The notes under the pieces are model-generated. The model was given only the letters and a program-made list of their open reading frames with translations. It was not told the origin of the DNA and made no database searches. A stretch of DNA of 64,000 nt from CAVSRC01 sp963830205 (lineage in GTDB: Bacteria > Pseudomonadota > Alphaproteobacteria > Rhizobiales > Kaistiaceae), in NCBI GenBank assembly GCA_963830205.1, contig CAWHLP010000020.1:1-64000 (forward strand), written 5' to 3'. A program made the translations under genes and the position numbers. The first letter of the stretch is position 1, and each line of letters opens with the position of its first letter. Shown one piece after another: positions 17,509 through 26,859 of this stretch.

Positions 17509-18632
17509 GGGCGTCCTCGCATTTCCTTCGCGATGTAGGCCCGGCGCCTGAGGCCGGGGAGCGCCAGGCCGTCGGTATCGAAGGCGTAGGACGCCTCGGC
17601 ATCGATCGTCAGGCCGACGCGTTCGCCGATCCTGACACTGCCGTGTCCGTGCAGCGCCACCGTGACCAGATCGGCAACGCCATCGACGGTGACATAGATG
17701 AGGGTCTCGCCACCGAGATGCTCGACCACGGCGGCGGTGCCGGCGAGATCGCCGCGCCCCGGTTCGGTGAGCGCGATCGCATCGGGACGGATGCCGAGCG
17801 CAACGGTGCTGCCGGTCTTGACACCCGCGAGATTGGGCATGCGCACCAGTCCGTCGCGGACGAAGCGGATGGCGGTGCCGCCATCGGCGACGGCAACGGT
17901 GCCGTCGAGGAAATTCATCGCCGGCTGGCCGAGGAAGCCGGCGACGAAGCGGTTGCGCGGCGCCTCGTACAGTTCGAGCGGGGCGCCGACCTGCTCGACC
18001 TCGCCGTGATTGAGCACAACGATCCGATCGGCGAGCGTCATCGCCTCGATCTGGTCGTGGGTGACGTAGATCATGGTGGCGCCGAGCTCGGAATGCAGGC
18101 GGGCGATCTCGACGCGCATCTGCACGCGCAGCGCTGCATCGAGATTGGAGAGCGGTTCGTCGAACAGGAAGACCTTGGGCTTGCGCACGATGGCACGGCC
18201 GATGGCGGCGCGCTGGCGCTGGCCGCCGGAGAGCTGCTTGGGCTTGCGCTGCAGCAGCGGTTCGATCTGCAGGATGCGCGCGGCCTCGGCGACGCGCCGA
18301 GCGATCTCGTCGGTGGGCGTGCCAGTCATGCGCAGGCCGAAGGACAGGTTCCCCTCCACCGTCATGTGCGGATAGAGGGCGTAGGACTGGAAGACCATCG
18401 CCACCTCGCGTTGGCCCGGCGGCAGACGGGTGACGTTGCGCGCGTCAATGCCGATCGAGCCGGCGGTGACGCTTTCCAGCCCGCAGACCATGCGCAGCAG
18501 CGTGGACTTGCCGCAGCCCGACGGTCCGACGAAGACGGCGAACTCACCCGAGCCGATGGCGAGATCGACGCCCTTGATGACCTCCACGGCGCCGAAGCTC
18601 TTGTGCACGTTCTCCAGACGAACGTCGCTCAT
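17505..18632 (-). CDS. Sugar ABC transporter ATPase, MalK/UgpC type
   Basis: 375 residues: Walker A GPSGCGKST, Q-loop FQSYALYPH, signature LSGGQRQR, Walker B VFLFDEP, H-loop THDQ. The C-terminal TOBE/MOP domain contains LGIRPDAI. It powers import by the permease pair encoded just upstream. The start at 18632 overlaps the permease stop by 4 bases. It is clearly the parent type of the remnant at 15617-15692. Confidence 0.9.
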   Translation of the reverse strand: MSDVRLENVHKSFGAVEVIKGVDLAIGSGEFAVFVGPSGCGKSTLLRMVCGLESVTAGSIGIDARNVTRLPPGQREVAMVFQSYALYPHMTVEGNLSFGLRMTGTPTDEIARRVAEAARILQIEPLLQRKPKQLSGGQRQRAAIGRAIVRKPKVFLFDEPLSNLDAALRVQMRVEIARLHSELGATMIYVTHDQIEAMTLADRIVVLNHGEVEQVGAPLELYEAPRNRFVAGFLGQPAMNFLDGTVAVADGGTAIRFVRDGLVRMPNLAGVKTGSTVALGIRPDAIALTEPGRGDLAGTAAVVEHLGGETLIYVTVDGVADLVTVALHGHGSVRIGERVGLTIDAEASYAFDTDGLALPGLRRRAYIAKEMRGRP

Positions 18633-19486
18633 CCCTTGACCGCTCCCATGGTCATTCCCTGTATGAAGTAACGCTGGAAGAAGAGGAAAACGAACAGCGT
18701 CGGCAAGCTGGCGATGACCGACAAGGCTCCCTGCAGACCCCAAGCAACGCTGTACTCGCCGCGCATGAAGACGATGCCCAGCATGATCGTCCGCTTGCTG
18801 TCGCTCTGAGTGAAGATGAGCGGCCAGAGGAAGTCGTTCCAGATCCAGGTGAACTGCAGCGTGGCCAGTACCGCCACCGCCGGCAGGCTGATGGGCAGGG
18901 CGACGCGGGTGAGGATCTGCCACTCGTTGACGCCCTCGACCAGCGCCGCCTCGCGCAACGCGCTCGGCACCGCCGCGAAGAAGTTGCGCATGAGCAGCGT
19001 GCAGATGGGAATGCCCATGGCCGCATGCGTAATGATCATGGGCCACAGCGTGTCCAGGAGATTGAGCGCGTTGAAAAGGCGAAACAGCGGGATGAGCACG
19101 ACCTGGGGCGGGAAGAACATGCCGGAGATGATAACGAGAAAAAGCGCCTCACTGCCCGGGAAACGCAGCTTGGCGAAGACCCAGCCGGCAAGGATGCCGA
19201 ACACGATCGATGCCGCAGCGGCAGGCGCTGCGACGAGCAACGTGTTAACGAAATAGCCCCACACCGCGGGATTGCTGAGGACTTCAGCGAAATTGCCGAG
19301 ATAGACCCGCGTCGGAATCGTCCAGAACTGGCCGAGCGAGATCTCGCGCGTCGTCTTGAAGGCCGAGAGAACCACGCCGATGGTCGGCGCAAGAAAGAAC
19401 ACGGCGAGCACGACAAGACTGATGAAGAGTGCCGCGCGCTGCGGCCGGAACGTGGCGCTCTCGTCGGCCAGAGCAGCGTCAGTCAT
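18629..19486 (-). CDS. Sugar ABC transporter permease, MalG type
   Basis: A 285-residue integral membrane protein with about six hydrophobic segments, the first at residues 18-40. The cytoplasmic EAA loop EAALVEGVNEWQILTRVALP contacts the ATPase. It forms the channel with the MalF-type partner encoded upstream, whose stop it overlaps by 8 bases. Confidence 0.9.
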   Translation of the reverse strand: MTDAALADESATFRPQRAALFISLVVLAVFFLAPTIGVVLSAFKTTREISLGQFWTIPTRVYLGNFAEVLSNPAVWGYFVNTLLVAAPAAAASIVFGILAGWVFAKLRFPGSEALFLVIISGMFFPPQVVLIPLFRLFNALNLLDTLWPMIITHAAMGIPICTLLMRNFFAAVPSALREAALVEGVNEWQILTRVALPISLPAVAVLATLQFTWIWNDFLWPLIFTQSDSKRTIMLGIVFMRGEYSVAWGLQGALSVIASLPTLFVFLFFQRYFIQGMTMGAVKG

Positions 19487-20369
19487 AGGTGTCCTCCAGC
19501 TTCTTCAACTGCCGGAAGTAGACAACGATGATGGCGAGCGTGATCAGGAAGAGCACCACGGAGATGGCGCTGCCATAGCCCATCCGGTATTTCTTGAAGG
19601 ACTCCTCGTACATGAGGAAGGCGAGCGTGCTCGATGAGTGGAATGGCCCGCCGCCGGTCGTGACATAGAGGATGTCGAAGCCTTTCAGCGCGCTGATGAC
19701 CGAGAGTGCGACGACGACCACGGTCGCCGGACGCAACATGGGCAACACGATGTGCAGCGTCTGTTTCCAGCGCTTGACGCCGTCGACCTCGGCCGCTTCG
19801 AGCATGTCGCGCGGGATGGCCGTCAGCCCGGCGAGAAAGATCACCATGGCAAGACCGGTTTGCTGCCACGACCAGGCGACGATGACGGCGCCGAGGGCTG
19901 TGCTGGGTTCGGCGAGCCAGGCGAAGTTGAAACGACGTACGCCGAGGAGAGGCGCCAGGATCGTGTCGAGCAGGCCCCAGCTGGGCTGATAGATCCAAAT
20001 CCAGATCTGACCGACGACCACCGCCGAAAGGCAGATCGGAAGATAGAAGATTGACTTGAATATTTTCGAGCCGCGAAGCCCGGTGTTGAGCAGCAGCGCC
20101 AGGCCGAGGCCCATCAGCGTCGGCAGGACAAGCGCGGCGACGATCCATATGGCCGAGTTGCCCACGGCATGGAAGAACTCGGGATCGGACAGGATCTTGG
20201 CGAAGTTGGCGAGGCCGACATAGCTGGGCTCGGAAGAGAAGCCGTTCCAGTCGGTGACGCTGTAGCGGAACAAATCGAGCAGCGGCCACAGAACGAAGAC
20301 CGAGAATACAAGCAGCGTCGGTCCGAGAAGAATGATCCGCCACAGGATGTTTCGCCAGCGGACGTTCAC
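19479..20369 (-). CDS. Sugar ABC transporter permease, MalF type
   Basis: A 296-residue permease with repeated hydrophobic helices and the EAA loop EAAEVDGVKRWKQTLHIVLP. The start is set at GTG 20369 (VNVRWRNILW), which places the first membrane helix near the N-terminus. An in-frame ATG at 20513 would add 48 unlikely residues overlapping the intercistronic hairpin. Works with the MalG-type permease and the ATPase downstream. Confidence 0.85.
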   Translation of the reverse strand: MNVRWRNILWRIILLGPTLLVFSVFVLWPLLDLFRYSVTDWNGFSSEPSYVGLANFAKILSDPEFFHAVGNSAIWIVAALVLPTLMGLGLALLLNTGLRGSKIFKSIFYLPICLSAVVVGQIWIWIYQPSWGLLDTILAPLLGVRRFNFAWLAEPSTALGAVIVAWSWQQTGLAMVIFLAGLTAIPRDMLEAAEVDGVKRWKQTLHIVLPMLRPATVVVVALSVISALKGFDILYVTTGGGPFHSSSTLAFLMYEESFKKYRMGYGSAISVVLFLITLAIIVVYFRQLKKLEDTYD

Positions 20370-20500
20370 CGTTGCACCCCTGGCACGACGCCGAGTGGCG
20401 CCCTGTTGCGGCCAGCTTCTGACCAAGATGAAGGATGCTGAATGGTCGGGCTCATTGTTGGTCGGCGGGCATTGAGCTGGCGGTGGAAAGGAAACGGCAT

Positions 20501-20530
20501 GGTGGACGGGCAATCCGCCGCCCGTCCACC
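20501..20530 (-). promoter_or_regulatory. Intercistronic hairpin after binding-protein gene
   Basis: A perfect 11-bp stem (GGTGGACGGGC with GCCCGTCCACC) and an 8-base loop lie 18 bases beyond the binding-protein stop and before the permease gene. There is no clean T-run on the transcribed side. It is more likely an mRNA 3'-end stabiliser or partial terminator that raises binding-protein yield. Confidence 0.6.
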
Positions 20531-20547
20531 GCAGTTATCGTCAGCCG

Positions 20548-21828
20548 TTACTGCTTCTTGAAGGCATCGGCAGCAGCGGTCTGGGTGTCGGCCAGAAGGC
20601 CGTCAATATTGGCCTGATCGTTGAGGAACCTAGCGAACATGTCCAGCCCGACCTCGGCCACCGGCGGCGGCGTCGCGAGATCGTAGTTGAAGGCGTAGGT
20701 CGCGGCCGCCTTCACATAGCCGAGGGCCTTGATCTGGACTGGCGTGTAGGTAGCCGGGTCGACGTTCACGTTCGGCGACAGCGCGCCCTGGATCTTCGCC
20801 CAGTTGGCCTGCAGCGGCACGTTCGTGACGATGAACTTGAGGAACGCGCGCGCCGCTTCCGGATGCGCGGCATTCTTCGCGGTCACGAAGCCGTCCACCG
20901 GCCCAACCACCGAGACCGGGACATTCGGATCGATGACCGGGAACGGGAAGACATCATAGTCGTCGACGGGCTTGAGCCCCGCCTCTTCCCAGTATCCGGT
21001 GATCCAGGTGCCCATGAGGGTCATGGCGGCATCGCCACGGCCGACCTGGTCGGCCGCATCGGTCCAGTCATTGGCGTTCGAGTTGGGAGCAACGCAGCCG
21101 TTGTCGACGAGGTCCTTCCACAGCCCCAACGCCTTCTTCACCTGCGGATCGGTGTAAGACGCCTTGCCCGACATGAGATCCGCGCGGTACTGCGCGCCGG
21201 CCGTGCCGAGGATGAGATAGTCGAACCAGAACTGCGCCGGCCAGCGGTTCTTGGAACCGATCGCGATGGGTTCGACACCCTTGGCCTTGAGCGTCTTGCA
21301 GACGGCCAGAAGATCATCCCAGGTCTTGGGCATCGCGGTGATGCCAGCGCTGCTCATGACCTTCGGATTGTAGAACATGCCGGCATAGTGGTAGCCGATC
21401 GGCACGAGATAGCGCTTGCCGTCGTAGATGGTGGCGGCATCTGCCACCGACTTGACCACCACCGCGTCGAGATTGGCTTGCTTCCACATATCATCGATGG
21501 GCGCTAGCTTGCCGGTGCTCTCGACGAACTGAGTACGTGCGCCGGCCCAATAGCTGAAGACGTCCGGCAATTTGTCGGCGGCCGCCCTCACCAGAATGGC
21601 CGTCTTGAAATCCTCGTGGCCAACCGGGCTGTCGACCACGGTCACCCCGGTCTCCTTCTTGAACTCCTCGAAGAAGTCCTTGATGCCAGCGATGCCGATG
21701 TTGCCCGAGAAGTAGTGCGAGACGGTCATCTCGGTGTCGGCCGCCAGTGCGGATGTGGATGTCAGCGGCAACGGTGCCGCCAGCATGACCGCGCCAAGAA
21801 CGGCGCCTATCGCATGCCAAAGTCTCAT
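20548..21828 (-). CDS. Sugar ABC transporter substrate-binding protein (family 1)
   Basis: 426 residues with a Sec signal peptide (about 1-29, ending ALA). The mature family-1 solute-binding fold includes YWAGARTQFVES, YLVPIGYHYAGMFYN and NRWPAQFWFDYL. It captures a sugar or oligosaccharide in the periplasm for the MalFGK-type importer. GGAGGAAAGCCG precedes the ATG. First complete gene of the minus-strand operon 15699-21828; the strand continues into the FAD dehydrogenase set. Confidence 0.88.
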   Translation of the reverse strand: MRLWHAIGAVLGAVMLAAPLPLTSTSALAADTEMTVSHYFSGNIGIAGIKDFFEEFKKETGVTVVDSPVGHEDFKTAILVRAAADKLPDVFSYWAGARTQFVESTGKLAPIDDMWKQANLDAVVVKSVADAATIYDGKRYLVPIGYHYAGMFYNPKVMSSAGITAMPKTWDDLLAVCKTLKAKGVEPIAIGSKNRWPAQFWFDYLILGTAGAQYRADLMSGKASYTDPQVKKALGLWKDLVDNGCVAPNSNANDWTDAADQVGRGDAAMTLMGTWITGYWEEAGLKPVDDYDVFPFPVIDPNVPVSVVGPVDGFVTAKNAAHPEAARAFLKFIVTNVPLQANWAKIQGALSPNVNVDPATYTPVQIKALGYVKAAATYAFNYDLATPPPVAEVGLDMFARFLNDQANIDGLLADTQTAAADAFKKQ

Positions 21829-21844
21829 CGGCTTTCCTCCGTTT

Positions 21845-22006
21845 TCAAGCTGCGCTTTGCGCGTTGGATGAGTTCAGTCCGTTCGTGCCGGTGAGGTGGT
21901 CGCTGAGCGTCAGCCCGCCAGAAGCGGCAAAAGCACGAATCGTGAATCTCACGGCCGCCACCGCCGCCGAGCCCAGCGAGAATGTGCGGCGATTAATTCC
22001 TCGCAT
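21845..22006 (-). CDS. Small ORF with Tat-like leader, upstream of binding protein
   Basis: A 53-residue frame from ATG 22006, with GGAGAGG 5 bases upstream as a good ribosome binding site. It begins MRGINRRTFSLGSAAVAA, a twin-arginine signal motif plus a hydrophobic-region start. It then becomes AFAASGGLTLSDH and stops 17 bases before the next gene. It may be the beheaded start of a former Tat-exported binding protein, or a translated leader. No homologue is recognisable from sequence alone. Confidence 0.45.
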   Translation of the reverse strand: MRGINRRTFSLGSAAVAAVRFTIRAFAASGGLTLSDHLTGTNGLNSSNAQSAA

Positions 22007-22019
22007 GCCAACCTCTCCA

Positions 22020-22195
22020 GAAGTTTACTTATGTTGAACTTGGCACTGAACTGCCCAGAGAGATTTCATCAAAACCTGTCCACTGTCAACAAAAAGTATT
22101 GCATGTCGCAAAAAACTGCCGATGATGGGGCCTGCGATCGCGAAGTCGCGGAAATTGTTTGCGCATGATGTACTCGAAGTTTAATATAGGACAAC
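22020..22195. promoter_or_regulatory. Divergent promoter region with two similar boxes
   Basis: Between the small ORF and the IclR gene. GAAGTTTA-N9-AAC-type boxes occur at 22020-22039 and 22176-22195 (13 of 20 bases identical). On the minus strand TTGACA (22089-22084) could be a -35 element for the importer operon. The boxes may be regulator sites, perhaps for the IclR protein. Nothing firmer can be said for the region 22007-22218. Confidence 0.35.
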
Positions 22196-22218
22196 CAACC
22201 TCAGTTCAGGGATGTCCC

Positions 22219-22962
22219 ATGCGCCTCCTGCAATCTCTCACACGGGGCCTCAAGGCCCTCGACTACCTGCGTGCCAGTCCGGAAGCAGCACGGCTGACGG
22301 AGGTCGCCGCCGCCCTCGGCGTCGACAAGTCGAACGCCGCTCACGTGCTGAAGACGCTCGTCGCGGCCGGCTATGCCGAACAGGACGAACGCCGGCGATA
22401 CGCAGTGACGCCGAAGGCCGCGCCCGCCCGGCCGAACCCGCACTCGCTGGAAGCGATCGTGGCGGTGAAGGAGGCCTGGCGGCCGGTGCTCGACCATCTG
22501 GTCGCGATGACGGGTGAATGCGCGCATCTGGCGGCGCTGGTCGGCGAGCGGGTCTGGTACATCGACAAGGTCAATTCGCGGCTGCCGCTGAAGGTCGATC
22601 ATCAGATCGGCTCGCTGGCACCGCTGCATTGCACCGCGCTCGGCAAGGCCTTTCTTGCCTTCGGGCGGACGCCGCTGCCGGCCGAACTGGTCGGCTACAC
22701 GCCGCGGACGCTGACCACCCAGCGCGCGCTGACCGAAGACCTGGCGCGCACGCGCAGCCTCGGCTACGCGACCGACGACGAGGAGTTCACTACCGGCATT
22801 CGTTGCGTCGCGCGCCCGATCTACGACGACAGTGGCTTCATGATCGCCGCGGTCGGCCTTTCCGGCCCAAGCGTCCGGGTAACCCCTGCGCGCCTGGCCG
22901 AGCTCGGCCGCATCGTTCTCCCACTCTCAGCTGATGAATTACGGAAGGAAGCCCTTTCATGA
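22219..22962 (+). CDS. IclR-family transcriptional regulator
   Basis: 247 residues from ATG 22219 (MRLLQSLTRGLKALDYLRAS). The winged helix-turn-helix (about 5-60) contains LTEVAAALGVDKSNAAHVLKT. The C-terminal GAF-like effector domain has LHCTALGKAFLAF, then RSLGYATDDEEFTTGIRCVA and IYDDSGFMIAAVGLSGP, the usual IclR signature. An upstream in-frame ATG at 22159 would add 20 untypical residues. It overlaps the next gene by 4 bases, so it is co-transcribed with and probably controls the operon through 28493. Confidence 0.88.
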   Translation: MRLLQSLTRGLKALDYLRASPEAARLTEVAAALGVDKSNAAHVLKTLVAAGYAEQDERRRYAVTPKAAPARPNPHSLEAIVAVKEAWRPVLDHLVAMTGECAHLAALVGERVWYIDKVNSRLPLKVDHQIGSLAPLHCTALGKAFLAFGRTPLPAELVGYTPRTLTTQRALTEDLARTRSLGYATDDEEFTTGIRCVARPIYDDSGFMIAAVGLSGPSVRVTPARLAELGRIVLPLSADELRKEALS

Positions 22963-24029
22963 CCGCGTTACCAGTCCGCGTCGGTATCATCGGCGCGGGG
23001 CGCATCTCCGATCTCCACGTCATCGAGTACCTGCAGAACCCGGCCGCCCGCCTGGCCGGCATCTGCGACACCAACGTCGCGCAAGCCAAGGCCAAGGCCG
23101 CGTCTTGGGGCGTGCCCGATCTGGTCGTCGATGACGACCTCGACCATTTCCTCGCCCGTCCCGACATCGATCTCGTCGAGATCCTGCTGCCGCATCACCT
23201 GCATCTCTCTGCGGCGCTGAAGGCCATCGCCGCCGGCAAGATCGTCTCCCTGCAGAAGCCGATGTGCCGCAATCTCGACGAGGCGGATCAGGTCGTCGCC
23301 GCGGCAGAGGCGTCTGGCCGACCATTCAAGGTGTTCGAGAACTTCGTGTTCTACCCGCCGGTGATGAAGGCACGCCAGCTCATCGACGAGGGGGCGATCG
23401 GCAGACCGCTGTCAATCCGCCTCAAGACCAATTCCGCGCGCTGCGCCACCGCCTGGCCGGTCCCCGCCTCCGCCTGGGCCTGGCGGAACGAACGCGAGCA
23501 ATCGGGTGGCGGGCCGCTGGTCTTCGACGACGGCCACCACAAATTCGCGCTGGCCTGGCATTTCATGGGCGAGCCCGAGGAAGTGCACGCCTTCATCGGC
23601 TCGACGGTGGCCGCCGCCGGTGAGCGGTTCGACGCGCAGTCGATCATCTCCTTCCGCTTCCCCGGCAATCGGATCGGCAATCTCGAGATCGTCTATTCGC
23701 CCGACATGGAGATCGTCACCAAGTTCTACGCCGGCGACGACCGCGTCGAGATAACCGGAACCTCCGGCGTCATCTTCATCAATGGCGGACACGGGCACCT
23801 GGGGCCGACGCCTCCGCTGACCCTCTATCGCGACCAGGTCATCACCCACTACGAGGTACCCAACAGCTGGGACCAGAGCTTCATCCTGTCGACACGTCAT
23901 TTCCTCGAGGCATTGCAGAGCGGCAAGCCACCGATGCTGACCGCGCAGCAGGGCAGGCAGGTGCTGCGCTTCGCGCTCGCCGCCGAGCAGTCGGCTCTCG
24001 AAGGGCGGTCGATCAGCTTGCCGCACTAG
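22959..24029 (+). CDS. Gfo/Idh/MocA-family oxidoreductase
   Basis: 356 residues. The N-terminal Rossmann motif is GIIGAGRISDLHV (about 10-22). The family signature around SLQKPMCRNLDEAD contains the EKP-like motif, here QKP. The C-terminal alpha/beta dimer domain follows, with GGGPLVFDDGHHKFALA. It oxidises or reduces a sugar, inositol or derivative with NAD(P). QKP in place of the usual EKP is a small oddity. Coupled to the IclR gene by overlap. Confidence 0.85.
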   Translation: MTALPVRVGIIGAGRISDLHVIEYLQNPAARLAGICDTNVAQAKAKAASWGVPDLVVDDDLDHFLARPDIDLVEILLPHHLHLSAALKAIAAGKIVSLQKPMCRNLDEADQVVAAAEASGRPFKVFENFVFYPPVMKARQLIDEGAIGRPLSIRLKTNSARCATAWPVPASAWAWRNEREQSGGGPLVFDDGHHKFALAWHFMGEPEEVHAFIGSTVAAAGERFDAQSIISFRFPGNRIGNLEIVYSPDMEIVTKFYAGDDRVEITGTSGVIFINGGHGHLGPTPPLTLYRDQVITHYEVPNSWDQSFILSTRHFLEALQSGKPPMLTAQQGRQVLRFALAAEQSALEGRSISLPH

Positions 24030-24049
24030 GGCGCAGAGGAGACTTCGGA

Positions 24050-25951
24050 ATGCTCGAGCGTAGAACCACTTCGGGAATTCCGCGAACTTCGCCCGAAGCG
24101 CGGGCGGCATGGCTGCGTGAAGTCGGCGGCATCGAAGCCGCCGCCGCTCAGGGCCTGTTGTCGGAGGTCGTCGATCTGCCGCTGGTCGAGGCGCTGCTCA
24201 TCGGCCTGATGCGGCAGGGCGTGACCAAGTACCTCGCGGTGTTCGGACACGGCAACATCGCCCTCGCGGAAATGCTGCGCATATACGAAAGCCACGGCCT
24301 TGTTCGCTGCTGGCAGTTCCGCAACGAGATCGCCATGGCGCACGCCGCCACGCAGCTCTCCTGGCAATATGGCGAGGTGGCCGCGGTGGTGACCTCGATC
24401 GGGCCGGGGGCGCTGCAGGCTTTCGCCGCGTCGCTGGCGGCCGCTTCGAACGGCGTCGGCGTCTATCACATCTATGGTGACGAGACGACGCACGGCGAAG
24501 GCTACAACATGCAGCAGGTGCCGAAGCCCGAGCAGGGCAATTTCGGCCGGCTGACGGCGGTGATGGGGCGCAGCCACGTGCTGCATACGCCCGAATCCCT
24601 GCGCGAGGCGCTGCGCCGCGGCGCGGCGACGGTGCGCCACCCCTACAAGGCGGGCCCCTTCTACCTGCTCATGCCGATCAACACCCAGCCGGCGATGGTG
24701 ACCATCAATCTCGCCGCCCTGCCGCAGGCGGTGGACATTCCGCCGGTGGTGGCGGCGGAGCCGACCATCTTCGCTGAAGCCGCCGCACGCATCGGCGCGC
24801 ATGAGCGCATCGTCATCAAGGTCGGTGGCGGTGGGCGCAAGTTCGCCGAATCCATTCGCGCGCTTGCCGAACGCATCAACGGCGTGGTCGTGCTGTCGCC
24901 AGGCTCGCTCGGCGTGATGCCCGACGCCCATCCTCTCAACATGCATGTCGGCGGGTCGAAAGGCTCGATCAGCGGCAACCACGCCATGGGCGAGGCGACA
25001 CTGCTGATCGCCATCGGCACGCGCGCGGTGTGCCAATCCGACTGCTCGGGCATCGGCTATCCCAAGGCCCGCGAGGTGATCAACCTCAACGGCGACATCG
25101 ACGACCTTACCCACTACGCCAACACGCTGACGCTGGCCGGCGACATCGGGGCAAGCCTCAAGCGCCTGCTGGCGGCGCTGGAAGGCTGGACGGGCGGGAC
25201 AAGCGCCGGCCGGCTGGCGTGGCTTGCCGAATGCGCGCTGCGCAAGGATGAATGGGCGGCCTTCCGCAAGGCGCGGCTTGCCGCCGTGCCGCCGGTCGAC
25301 GCGGTCTGGCAGCGGCGGGTGATGACGCAGCCGCAGGCGGTCCGCACGGCGCTCGATTTCGCCGATGAAGTCGGTGCGACCAAGCTGTTCGATGCCGGCG
25401 ACGTGCAGGCCAATGGCTTCCAGATCGCCACCGACGACCGGCCCTTCGAAACCTTCACCGAAACCGGCGCCTCCTACATGGGCTATGCCGCGAGCGCGCT
25501 GATGGCGGCGGCGCTTGCCGACGAGCCGATCTATCCAATCGCCTTTTCCGGCGATGGATCGTTCATGATGAACCCGCAGATCCTGCTTGACGCGGTCGAG
25601 CATCGCCTGCGCGCCACGCTCATCATCTTCGACAACCGGCGCATGGCGGCAATCTCCAGCCTGCAGCAGGCGCAATACGGTGCCGAGTACCGCACCAGCG
25701 ACAGCGTGGCGGTCGACTATCAGCGCATGGCCAGCGCCTTTCCGGGCGTGCTGGCGCTCAATGGCGGCGAAACGGCGGGCGAATTGCGCAAAGCGCTTGC
25801 CGATGCCCATGCCCATCATGGGTTCGCGGTGATCCACGTTCCTGTCTACGGCGGAGACGATCCCGTCGGCGGCCTCGGCGTCTATGGCGCGTGGAACGTC
25901 GGCAACTGGGTGGCCGACGTAGAAGCGCGCTACGTCCGCACCGCCATCTGA
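24050..25951 (+). CDS. ThDP-dependent enzyme, IolD-like (cyclohexanetrione hydrolase family)
   Basis: 633 residues, matching the long IolD branch of the acetolactate-synthase superfamily. The N-terminal pyrimidine-binding domain has YLAVFGHGNIALAEML and the catalytic-type Glu in RNEIAMAHAA. The ThDP/Mg motif is GDGSFMMN, followed by LIIFDNRRMAAIS. IolD opens the ring of an inositol-derived dione; this homologue could instead cleave another cyclic or branched polyketide-like sugar intermediate. Its neighbours, Gfo/Idh dehydrogenase and split transketolase, support a polyol or unusual-sugar pathway. Confidence 0.8.
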   Translation: MLERRTTSGIPRTSPEARAAWLREVGGIEAAAAQGLLSEVVDLPLVEALLIGLMRQGVTKYLAVFGHGNIALAEMLRIYESHGLVRCWQFRNEIAMAHAATQLSWQYGEVAAVVTSIGPGALQAFAASLAAASNGVGVYHIYGDETTHGEGYNMQQVPKPEQGNFGRLTAVMGRSHVLHTPESLREALRRGAATVRHPYKAGPFYLLMPINTQPAMVTINLAALPQAVDIPPVVAAEPTIFAEAAARIGAHERIVIKVGGGGRKFAESIRALAERINGVVVLSPGSLGVMPDAHPLNMHVGGSKGSISGNHAMGEATLLIAIGTRAVCQSDCSGIGYPKAREVINLNGDIDDLTHYANTLTLAGDIGASLKRLLAALEGWTGGTSAGRLAWLAECALRKDEWAAFRKARLAAVPPVDAVWQRRVMTQPQAVRTALDFADEVGATKLFDAGDVQANGFQIATDDRPFETFTETGASYMGYAASALMAAALADEPIYPIAFSGDGSFMMNPQILLDAVEHRLRATLIIFDNRRMAAISSLQQAQYGAEYRTSDSVAVDYQRMASAFPGVLALNGGETAGELRKALADAHAHHGFAVIHVPVYGGDDPVGGLGVYGAWNVGNWVADVEARYVRTAI

Positions 25952-26022
25952 GGCAACACGTGGGGCGGCACGCCGACTCGCGGTTGATGAGCCCGCCCGA
26001 GCAGGTCTTGTGAGGAAAGCTG

Positions 26023-26859
26023 ATGTCCGACCCTGTGCCGACCGTACCGGACCTGGAGGCGAAGGCGAAAACCATCCGCCGCCTCATCCTGGGGACGACC
26101 CATCACGCGCGCATGGGCCACACCGGCGGCTCGCTGTCGGAGGCCGACATCCTGACCGCCCTGTTCTTCCGGGTCATGCGTAACCGCGACATCGCCAACC
26201 GACGGGTCGATCGCGACCGCTTCATCCTGTCGAAGGGCCATGCCTCGCCCGGCTATTATTCGACGCTGGCGCTGCGCGGCTATTTCCCGATCGCGGCCCT
26301 CGAAACCTTCGATTCCCTGGGCAGCATCCTTCAGGGGCATCCCGACATGCACAAGACGCCGGGCGTCGACATGTCTTCCGGCTCGCTCGGCCAGGGGCTG
26401 TCCTGTGGCATCGGCATCCAGTTGGCCGCGGCGCGCGATCCGGCGATGGCCGGCGTCCGCACCTTCGTGTTGATCGGCGATGGCGAGTGCCAGGAGGGCC
26501 AGGTCTGGGAGGCGGCGCTCTACGCCGGTGCCAAAAAGGTGCGCGGCCTGGTCGGCGTCATCGACATGAACGGCGTGCAGCTCGCCTCGGCCACCCCTGA
26601 TGCGGTGCCGCTCGAGCCGATCGTCGACAAATGGCAGGCGTTCGGCTGGACGGTGATCGACGTCGACGGCCACGCCATGGGGCCGCTGGTGGCGGCGCTG
26701 GAGAGAGCGCGGGCGCTCTCCGCGGATGGACCGGTGATGGTCGTCGCCCGAACCGTCAAGGGCAAGGGCGTGTCCTTCATGGAAGGCCGCTACGAGTGGC
26801 ACGGCAAGGCGCCGAACGACAAGGAATTCGAACTGGCGATGAGGGAGATCGGGGCATGA
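26023..26859 (+). CDS. Transketolase, N-terminal subunit
   Basis: 278 residues carrying only the ThDP-binding domain. Motifs include HHARMGHTGGSLSEADIL, FILSKGHASPGYYS, and the ThDP signature GDGECQEGQVWEA. Two-piece transketolases in sugar-catabolic operons often act on special ketose phosphates rather than in the central pathway. It overlaps the C-terminal subunit start by 4 bases (ATGA). Confidence 0.88.
   Translation: MSDPVPTVPDLEAKAKTIRRLILGTTHHARMGHTGGSLSEADILTALFFRVMRNRDIANRRVDRDRFILSKGHASPGYYSTLALRGYFPIAALETFDSLGSILQGHPDMHKTPGVDMSSGSLGQGLSCGIGIQLAAARDPAMAGVRTFVLIGDGECQEGQVWEAALYAGAKKVRGLVGVIDMNGVQLASATPDAVPLEPIVDKWQAFGWTVIDVDGHAMGPLVAALERARALSADGPVMVVARTVKGKGVSFMEGRYEWHGKAPNDKEFELAMREIGA

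Noticed and set aside
24026..25837. A 603-codon minus-strand open frame opposite the IolD-like gene
   Set aside because: Antisense shadow; no recognisable motif, while the plus strand has a complete ThDP enzyme.
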